NCBI GenBank assembly: GCA_002099365.1
Contig: MSED01000009.1
Coordinates: forward strand, 1,178,001-1,242,000
DNA from: Phialophora verrucosa
Taxonomy: Eukaryota; Ascomycota; Eurotiomycetes; Chaetothyriales; Herpotrichiellaceae
Length of the DNA stretch: 64,000 nucleotides
Direction: 5' to 3'
This document shows, piece by piece, positions 56,559 to 64,000 of the stretch. The notes under the pieces are model-generated. The model saw nothing but the letters and a program-made list of their open reading frames with translations, searched no databases and was not told the DNA's origin. Positions within the stretch are counted from its first letter, which is position 1. Each line of letters opens with the position of its first letter. The translations under genes were made by a program, and so were the position numbers.

Positions 56559-57386
56559 TTAGATTCCCTCCCGGAACACGCTCTTTCTCGTGCTGATCGG
56601 ACTGGTGTTACCGTCTCCGCTCCCGCTCCCTTGGGTGTCGAGGGACGTGTTTCCTTTCGTGTGTCCCTTGCTGGTCCCTTCAGCTTCGGGTCTGGGGCTA
56701 ACGCTTCTCAATCTTGGCGCTCCAGCCTCGTGTCGGTCGCCAAATGGATCGTCCCTTGACGAACTGCCTGGTCTCCCTCGCCCACTAACATCGAGATCGG
56801 AGTAATTCCTGCTACCACTACCCGACGCCCCTAGATAATCTCCGGGAGCGTTACGACCACCGCTGTAGGCGTCGTTCTGTACACCTGGTGTCGGGGCCAG
56901 GCCGAGTTCCTGCTCTTCATACCCAGAGTAGCCTCCAGCCGGTCCATATGCTTCTTCGTTGCCAACTCTCGTGTCCCATGCATCATCCTCCATTCCCCGT
57001 GCTCCCCTCCCACCTCGTGGGCCGCCGCTCACGAGCCCATCAGCGCCATTACCCGCTTCCTCATATGCGCCTCTCGCCGTTCTCCTCCGAGTCAATTTCG
57101 CGAATTGATCTCTAACCCACTCTAGCGGTCCTGCATGTCTGGGTGCCGGGTAATTTGACGATGCCTGCGCCCTCAGGAATGGGATGTATGTTTTCCACGA
57201 TTTTAGGGACGGGGCGGGTAGACCCTGTTTGCGGGCACTATACTGGGTAAACGCCACCCATCCGGCGACGGCGAAGATGAGAAGGAGAAAAAGGAGGAAG
57301 AAGAAAAGCCCTGGATGAGTTGTTAGCATGCCAGCTCTCACAGGTAGAAAGTGGATGGTGTCGTCGGACGTACCCCAACCGCGCAT
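56559..57386 (-). CDS. Small single-pass membrane protein, function unknown
   Basis: Exons 57374-57386 and 56559-57310; 254 residues when spliced. Only 13 bases precede the intron; splicing gives MRGWGLFFFLLFLLLIFAVAG, a single N-terminal signal anchor, in place of a 21-residue polar insert. The rest is SWKTYIPFL, YPAPRHAGPLEWVRDQF and a Gly/Ser/Arg-rich disordered tail with DDAWDTRVG and YEEQELGLAP, a pattern conserved in Pezizomycotina proteins often labelled acid phosphatase-like. No phosphatase active-site motif is visible, so I do not assign that activity. The 63-nt intron is in frame and stop-free, so retention would still give a protein. Confidence 0.75.
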   Translation of the reverse strand: MRGWGTSDDTIHFLPVRAGMLTTHPGLFFFLLFLLLIFAVAGWVAFTQYSARKQGLPAPSLKSWKTYIPFLRAQASSNYPAPRHAGPLEWVRDQFAKLTRRRTARGAYEEAGNGADGLVSGGPRGGRGARGMEDDAWDTRVGNEEAYGPAGGYSGYEEQELGLAPTPGVQNDAYSGGRNAPGDYLGASGSGSRNYSDLDVSGRGRPGSSSRDDPFGDRHEAGAPRLRSVSPRPEAEGTSKGHTKGNTSLDTQGSGSGDGNTSPISTRKSVFREGI

Positions 57387-58047
57387 TTTTGCAGCTCAGA
57401 CTTTATGTGTGCAATGTTTGCCCTCGGCGTAATCCAAGGATGTGATGCTTTCGTCGAGCGTGGTGGTAAGCGCGGCGTCGCAGCAATCCCAAAAGGCGAT
57501 AGCGGACTCAGCAGAAAGTGCTAGGTTAACATTGCTGCATCCGGCCGCGGACTGCTCTGGTAACGAAGGGACGATTCGAGTATGAGTTGGTCGACGGCGA
57601 GAGCTTTATTCTTGCAGCCGGTTGTAACCAGATAGTTGACAGTTTGCGACCGGCTGAGCGGCTCGTTGATGACAGACGTCTGCGCCTGCCGATGCGAAGC
57701 TAAGCCGACGTCAATTGGTGACTTTCGAGAAACCGGCACGTCAGCGGAAGTTCGGTTGGTTCAGCCCCAGCAGGCAAGGCGTCCCTCCGGCACGTGCCAA
57801 GCGCAATCACGTGTCATGTGGTCCGCTGTGAAGCATGGCAGGGCACTGACAATATCATTAATTGCTCATGCTCGAGTCGGTCACAGGGAAATTAAGTGTT
57901 CAGTGTTCAGTTTTCAGTGTGTAACCTGACTTGTTCCATCTATACCATTGCCGCAAGCGCCTGTCAGCCTTCTATATTACCAGGCTTGGGCGAATGAAGA
58001 GCACCTCCCGCACATGGACGCTGCGATATGCCGGTTTTAATGACTGC
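57387..58047. other. Intergenic region
   Basis: 661 bp between two minus-strand genes. No gene or notable repeat apart from a short near-repeat (gttcagtgttcagttttcag) at about 57897-57916. Confidence 0.4.
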
Positions 58048-59163
58048 TCAACAGACCAGCTCGACAACACGTCTCGCATCCATGCCTGTTCCAGGGATTC
58101 TCGTGACCTCCATCCAGCCTCCCTTGGCCACTTCGACAATCTTCCCATCCACGCAGATTTCGCGCCACCGGACGTCCTCTTCGTCAAGGTCGATGCGCAA
58201 AGCCTCAATGTCCTCATATGTGACCTTCGGATCTGTGACGTGCTGACCGGCTTGATATGCTAGCCCTAAGAGTCGCATTATCTCTGGGGCAGGTTCAGCG
58301 CCAATCAGCACTAGCCTCAGCGTGCCATCCAGTGGCCTGGTAGCTGGCGAGATCTGAAAATGCTCCTCAAGTCTGGACACCATTGTAGCGAGGACGTAGG
58401 CATGCCCTGTCCCGGCCACTTCGGTCCACTCGCTATTCTGTTTTCGCCACTTGACCTTCCCTCTGTAAGTGTGGGCTTCCGTTAGTAGTTGCTCGGCGGC
58501 CATCTTGAACCTCGCTAATCCGTGCTTCCGATACTCCGCCGTATCGCTCATTGCCACTAAGCTCGCGTGAAGACCCCAGCTACACACCACTGCGCCATAT
58601 GTGATGCTTTCGCCTTCGTCTGAGTCGCTGAGGGCTTCTCGGTCTTGGCCTTCGTTGACGATAAGCTTAGCCCCAGGACTGAAAGTGACTTTGAACGACG
58701 GTAAAGACTTAGGTCTTCCCTCCATCATGTTTTTGATAGCATCTTGCGCGACACCGGAGCTCCATGCCAGAGCATTTGCGGTGCCCATAGGAATGAGGAC
58801 GACGGCAGGCTTGAGAAATATCGAAGCGGCTCGGACGTCGTCGTTGCTGCGGTTTAGTAGAGTGGTGAAGGTATTAACAATATCGACGATTCCGCCATCG
58901 CCTGATAACAGGATAATGGTCTGTTTAACCCCGCGGCGCGCGTTCGGAATGAAGAATTTCTCTGTTAGCTCGATGATGGTCCTCGCAGACTTTGTCTCAT
59001 GTGTAAAGTATTGGATTTCGTGTTGATCGAGTAGCGGCTTGATAGACTCCTCATAGTATTCCTTGGCCTTATGACGACCGGAGAGAATGGACACTACCGC
59101 ATGTATCTCTCGATCGGGGAGGAGATGCCCCGGTAGGGACTCCCTCCGAGTCTGCGGCACCAT
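58048..59163 (-). CDS. Diacylglycerol/sphingoid-base kinase family protein
   Basis: Single exon, 371 residues. The DAGK catalytic fold is recognised by HAVVSILSGRHKAKEYYE (nucleotide-binding start), IILLSGDGGIVDIVN with the GDGG motif (about residue 90) and LIPMGTANALAWS (NxxAR-type loop). The second half, with YGAVVCSWGLHASLV and LDGTLRLVLIG, is the beta-sandwich lobe of LCB4/YegS-type lipid kinases. It is shorter than yeast Lcb4/Lcb5 and has no obvious membrane segment. Likely it phosphorylates a lipid hydroxyl (sphingoid base, diacylglycerol or ceramide); the substrate cannot be told. Confidence 0.85.
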   Translation of the reverse strand: MVPQTRRESLPGHLLPDREIHAVVSILSGRHKAKEYYEESIKPLLDQHEIQYFTHETKSARTIIELTEKFFIPNARRGVKQTIILLSGDGGIVDIVNTFTTLLNRSNDDVRAASIFLKPAVVLIPMGTANALAWSSGVAQDAIKNMMEGRPKSLPSFKVTFSPGAKLIVNEGQDREALSDSDEGESITYGAVVCSWGLHASLVAMSDTAEYRKHGLARFKMAAEQLLTEAHTYRGKVKWRKQNSEWTEVAGTGHAYVLATMVSRLEEHFQISPATRPLDGTLRLVLIGAEPAPEIMRLLGLAYQAGQHVTDPKVTYEDIEALRIDLDEEDVRWREICVDGKIVEVAKGGWMEVTRIPGTGMDARRVVELVC

Positions 59164-60983
59164 GGTCGTGGCTAGACAGCCAGTCTAAAGTCGCAGCCAG
59201 AAAACAACCCTGGTGCTGGCACCCGGTCGAAATGGAACTCTCCGCTCGGCCACAGGACGCCCCGCTGACAGTGGAATGTGAAAGGGGACGCGCAGGTGGA
59301 TAAGGATTCAGCCACCAAAGACCCAAAGAGGATTTCGAGCGTCGGTCAACGCTCTGGTTGAAACCAGTAAGCCTTATTAACCACGATTGTGTGCCTAAAT
59401 GCCGGTGGTGAAGCCAATACCTCCCGGGGCGGGATAAGATTGCTTCCAGTTGTCACCGACTCGCCTCTCACCGACCTCCGAGGCCGAAATGATGTTATGT
59501 AAGCGCGTTCGTAACAGCTTCTATTGAGGTGAGGCTCAAATGAACATGACTTTGCTATATCCACTCAGGCCCGATAGATGAGTCAGGACAACGTGCTCTC
59601 CGACCCCTAGAATGGTCGCAGGACAGCAGTTAGTATTGCTTTCATGGGAAAGACACAATAGTTGAGGACGCCTTGAGAAAAGTCGGCGGCAATGTCGCAA
59701 TCGGTGCCGCCTATCTAAGAAAGTGAACCGAAATCGGTTCTCGCTGGCTGCTTCATCGCCAACCATCCTTCAGCTCTCCCTTGCGCTCGGACTCTTCCGC
59801 GCTCATAATACTGCATGACATGATATCGGTGGCGATGGGAATCATGAGTTATGCCCGTGCTTGAGGCACCCCGGTGGCTGGCTTATGTATTACCTGACAA
59901 ACTATCCCTGTCTAGTTAGCCCAGGGTCAGCAGCTTGCAAGATGGAGTGTCGACGTGATGCTGAATGGAGTCTTTGCCCGTCTTGGCTCTCTGGTGGCCT
60001 TGTTTCGTGGATACATCACCACCATCATTGAATTGAGTTACATCGAGGCAGCAACTTGATTTGGGATTGTCGATCAGATGTGGCGGGTGTAGTCAGTCAG
60101 TCTGTTCGCCCATCGTCCGAGAAGGTGGCACAAAGGATCTAGTAAGATCTGTCTTGCTGCGGCCCGCTTGCTCACACCGTCGAGGAAGAGAATCTAGCGC
60201 TTGACAATTCGAGGACAGCGTTTTCAGTTAAGAGGCGACAACCAATCAAGTCCTAATGGTCACAGGGGACGCCGGTGGCCTTTTAGCGAATGCGGGGTGC
60301 TACATAGGAATTCGGAAAGTGTCCCTAGTCGGGTTTTGTTCACTCCTTGGGGGCGGATTGGACGGCGACAGACGGTGTCAAGCACATGGTACGAGCTCTT
60401 ACCTACGCAGTTGCGCAAGACCGCACGAGCCCCGCGGAAAATCTGCTCTCCCGTGTTCACCTGCCATGTCGGGCCTCGTGTTTAAAGTACTTTGTGGAAC
60501 GGAGTCAGCATGTCAAACCAGGGACATCGATGGGTGAGGGGAACCTATACACGAGCCAAAGTCCAACTGACCCTTTCAGCCCTTTCCACACCGATGCTGG
60601 CCTCGCTCTCAGGGCTGTCCTGGTGGCACTAACCCCGGTCTAGGGTCGCGCTGCATTACCATTTGTCCTGGTGCTGCTCCTTCGGGTTGCTCCTCGTTAC
60701 TGGTTCGAGCTTCCACTCGAGCACTACCATTGGCTTCTTACAGATCGCCCAAAGAAACGGGAAATGCAAATCTTCTAGCCTTAGGCCGAGACCGAGGAAT
60801 CCTGGGTGAATACGATGACATGCGGGTGACTTGACATCCGCAGGGAGGAGGGTGCCATGTCTGTATAAGAGCGTGCTCTCACTCCCCACCAGGTCCCCCT
60901 CCATTTCACGTTCGCTACTAGTTTCACGCAAATTGAGCCCTTCAACCACAACACCTAACTCTGTCACTGTCAAGTCTGCAAAA
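59164..60983. other. Divergent intergenic region before the GMC oxidoreductase
   Basis: 1.8 kb between head-to-head genes. No supported coding frame, tRNA or transposon remnant. The frame of the next gene is open back to an ATG at 60831, but that extension looks like leader sequence. Confidence 0.4.
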
Positions 60984-62990
60984 ATGACGACTACGAATGG
61001 CGTCAATGGCGTCAATGGGACCCAGAAATCCGCCCTTGTCAGCGTCGATGAGTTTGTAGCGGCGCAAAGCTACGACTATATCGTTTGTGGAGGCGGCGCC
61101 GCCGGGCTGGCCGTTGCTGCCCGTTTGACAGAGAATCCCGATGTCACGGTCGGAGTCATCGAGGCTGGTAAGAATCGACTGGGCGACCCTCTCGTCGATG
61201 TTCCCGCCATGTTCATCCAGATGTTGGGCAACAAGGAGTACGACTGGGCTTGGAATACCATACCGCAGGTACGAGGAGTCCCTACTTCGCATCTCGTGCG
61301 CTGGCTAAACTTCTACCATAGCCAGGAAACAAGAACAAAGTGCACCAGGTGGCCCGCGGCAAGGCCTTGGGTGGTTCAAGCGCAATCAACTATATGATGT
61401 GAGTCCACCTCCGAAGCCGGGATGTATCGGAGATCCTGATGTGTCGTCAGGTACGTGAGAGGTTCGAAACAGGACTATGATGACTGGGCCGAACTGGCAA
61501 ACGATCCTTCCTGGTCCGCCGAGAACATGAAGCAATACATGCGCAAGCACCAGACCTTGGAGCCGATCGACGAACGAATTACCGAGCGTTCGACAATGCC
61601 GTTTGTCGAAGAGAATCATGGCACGAGCGGTCCTGTGCGGACGAGCTTCAACGACTTCCGCCTGCCAATTGAGGACGACGTGATCAAAGCTGCAGACCAC
61701 GCCACTGGCTTTGACAAGAAGCCTCTTGATCCATGGAGCGGCGACCACATCGGCTTCTACAATACCCTGGGCTCAGTTGTCCGTACCGGCCCAGACAAGG
61801 GCAAGCGCAGCTACGCTGCCCGAGGATACTTCCAAGCCAACGAGCACCGACCCAACCTCAGAGTCATTACCGAGTCCCTGGTCTCACGAGTCATTCTCGA
61901 GAACAAAAAAGCCGTCGGAGTAGAATTCATCCACAATGGCCGAAAACACACGGTTAAAGCGAGGCGAGAGGTCATCGTCGCTGGTGGTGCCATTAACTCA
62001 CCCCAGATTCTGGAGATGTCGGGTATTGGCAATCCAGAGATCCTCAGAGCCGCAGGAGTTGAGTGTCTTGTCGACCTGCCCTCGGTCGGTGAGAACTACC
62101 AAGACCATACAGTAGGCGGCACGGTCTACCAGCTCGCCGACGGCCAAATGTCAGGTGACTCGCTTTACAAGCCTGAAGTCATGGCTGCAGCACAAAAGGC
62201 CCTCGCAGAAGAGCAAGGCGGTCCTCTCACGTCGATCCAATCCGTCCAAGGCTTCTTCCCTGCCAGGCTATTCTTGGAAGAGGGCGAACTCGACGAAATC
62301 GTCCGATCGATCGAAGAATCACAGAAGACTGCAACGCCGTTCCAAAAGAAACAATTGGACCAAGTCATCAAGCACATCAAATCCGACAAGTCGGCAAACC
62401 TCCAACTCGTCTTCGTCGCCGCGACAGGAAGCTTCAAGGACGGTGTCTCGGACCAGTCGAAACTCTTCCCTCCTCCAGCGGAGGGTGCCAAAGATGGTGT
62501 CACATTCGCAGTCTGCCTGCAGTACCCCGTTTCTCGAGGCTACGTGCATATCAAGTCCGCAGATCCCACAGTCGCACCAGAGGTCCATCCCAACTATCTG
62601 GGCCACGAAGCCGACGTGGCCGTCATGGCCGCAGGGCTGAAATTTGCAGAGAAGGTCGTGCAAGCGCCACCGCTGAAGGACAAGGTCTCTCACCGCGTCG
62701 TGCCTGAGCCGGAGAAGTTCCCACTCGACACCGTGCAAGGGCGGCGCGCGGCGGTGGCAGAGTACGTCATCGGCGAGTATCACAGCTGTGGCACCTGCGC
62801 CATGGGAGACACGGTCGATTCCAGGTTGAGAGTCAACGGAGTGGAGGGCCTGAGAGTTGTGGACGCTAGTGTCTTTTCAAACCATGTGTCCGGCAATATC
62901 ATGTCGAGCGTATACATGGTGGCGGAGAAGGCGGCCGATCTCATCAAGGAGGATTGGGACTACGCTGCGCTGGGGAAGGTGGCCAAGTAA
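60984..62990 (+). CDS. GMC-family FAD-dependent oxidoreductase
   Basis: Exons 60984-61268, 61322-61398 and 61451-62990; 633 residues. Start MTTTNGVNGVNG is preferred over an upstream in-frame ATG (60831) because of its AAAATGACG context and the direct run into the FAD-binding YDYIVCGGGAAGLAVAARL. GMC signature 1 spans the second intron (ARGKALGGSSAINYMMYVRG), signature 2 is GGAINSPQILEMSGIG, and the active-site histidine lies in EYHSCGTCAMG with the partner in NHVSGN. These enzymes oxidise alcohols, sugars or choline. There is no signal peptide and no C-terminal peroxisomal SKL-type signal, so it is probably cytosolic. The substrate is unknown; no partner pathway genes are adjacent. Confidence 0.9.
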
Positions 62991-64000
62991 ATACACGTAC
63001 ATACAGTAGTAGATGGACAATAGCTTCGTAGTATTTGACTAGATGTTTCGGCGAAGTACTCGGACCCTTTCTCTGTGTATGCGTGTGCGCGCACGCGAAT
63101 TCATCTTCTCCGAAGGTATTGTTGAGCTTGACTTGCTCCCATTTCACCACGACAAGTGGCAAGGGCCCAGTACTCCAGAGGGGCCCCCGGGGATCTCGAG
63201 TACGCAACCCCCGGAAGCTGGATAAGCCGGGCAATCCACTTATTGCCTGCCTGCCTGCTTACTTACCATGTACTTACTTGCGACTGTGTATCCATCTAGC
63301 TCGTCTCCGAGGACACAGCCTCGATGCCTGATGCCTGTGAGACTAAGTCCAACTAGGTCGGAGTTTGACGTATCGGTTGTCCTACATAGTACCCCACCCC
63401 TGAAGAGCGTTATAGCACAGTGGACTGGCACTGGCACCGGCAGCTCCGCCTGTGACTAATATATTACTCGCACGGTGGTCCGACTATGCTCTGTAAGGCC
63501 ACACCACAGCCTTGCTTACAGTACGTTCTCCGTCCTCCGCGCTTGTGTTGTGCCCGTGCTCACACTCGGGGTCGAAGTCGTCCTACGTTCTGAGCATTGC
63601 TGGTAGCTGGTGGATGGGTCCCGACTACGTAGGCCGACCCGTTACTACCTTGTACTCCGTGCTCCGTGCTTGACCACAAGGTCGTCACTCGTATCGGGCG
63701 GTACCGGGGCTGTAAGAATGACTTCTCTCATCCCATCCATCGCTATTGGAGCGGAAAGTGAGCGACGGGCGAAACTCATTGGTCCCATGCCCCAAGTACG
63801 CAATTAGGTAAATAGTTACTATTGCTGTACTAGTAGGTGGTCTCCAAGCCTGGTTCCGGGAGGGGAGGCGCGCCCTCTAGGGCGGAGACTGGGCTTCCAG
63901 ACGACCCCAGGCTACGAGTCTCGCGTGCCAGGAGCCGCTCGGAGGCTCCCGAGGTGCCTCTCTTCGGTTATTACTCCGTACAGTATGTACCTGCTACGTA
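62991..64000. other. 3' flank of GMC gene, window end
   Basis: No coding frame supported. Contains a 24-bp alternating purine-pyrimidine tract at 63074-63097, variants of a TACTCCGTG/TCCGTGCT motif near 63648-63670, and TACTCCGTA at 63972-63980. Confidence 0.45.

Noticed and set aside
22318..62990. Secondary-metabolite cluster based on the P450 and GMC oxidoreductase
   Set aside because: They are 36 kb apart with more than ten housekeeping genes between and no polyketide, peptide or terpene synthase in the window.
1..64000. tRNA, 5S rRNA or snRNA genes
   Set aside because: I looked for T-loop GGTTCRANTCC-type boxes and 5S-like ends on both strands and saw no convincing candidate; a covariance-model search would be decisive.

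Overview
This window looks like a 64 kb piece of a filamentous ascomycete nuclear chromosome (Pezizomycotina). The evidence is short spliceosomal introns, mostly 45-65 nt with GTRNGT donors, CTRAC branch points and YAG acceptors; Pezizomycotina families such as the Con7 zinc-finger factor and pisatin-demethylase-type P450s; and one gene every 3 kb or so on both strands, without operons. Dothideomycetes or Chaetothyriales-type Eurotiomycetes would both fit, but the sequence alone does not settle the class. I saw no tRNA, rRNA, CRISPR array or intact transposon.

Layout. 1-3.5 kb: a long ORF-poor leader and a con7-type C2H2 regulator. 6-9 kb: a mitochondrial PPR protein. 10-14.5 kb: a fungal transcription-factor-like protein without a DNA-binding domain, divergent from the complex I assembly methyltransferase NDUFAF7. 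14.6-21.5 kb: thiamine enzyme THI20 and the DNA polymerase alpha catalytic subunit, both minus strand. 22-24.5 kb: an intron-rich cytochrome P450. 25.8-32 kb: ribosomal protein L7, ESCRT-II subunit SNF8 and the transcription-coupled repair ATPase RAD26. 33-39.3 kb: kinase YAK1 and translation factor eIF3c (NIP1). 40-45 kb: a mucin-like single-pass membrane protein converging on a CorA-like membrane protein, with a heptanucleotide minisatellite between them. 45-51.3 kb: the most accessory-looking stretch, holding a protein kinase-von Willebrand A fusion of 999 residues flanked by two coding relics. 51.8-59.2 kb, all minus strand: a REX3/GOR-type RNA exonuclease with an inserted zinc-knuckle-like segment, glucose-6-phosphate isomerase, a small single-pass membrane protein and a diacylglycerol/sphingoid kinase. 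61-63 kb: a GMC flavoprotein oxidoreductase.

The genes are mostly unrelated housekeeping functions (replication, repair, ribosome and initiation, glycolysis, thiamine, endosomal sorting) with a few accessory ones. The P450 and the GMC oxidoreductase are 36 kb apart with housekeeping genes between them, so I do not call a biosynthetic cluster. The best candidate for something poorly described is the kinase-vWA gene and its surroundings (45.5-51.3 kb). Exon boundaries given below were read by eye from splice signals and frame continuity; they are predictions, not transcript-supported.
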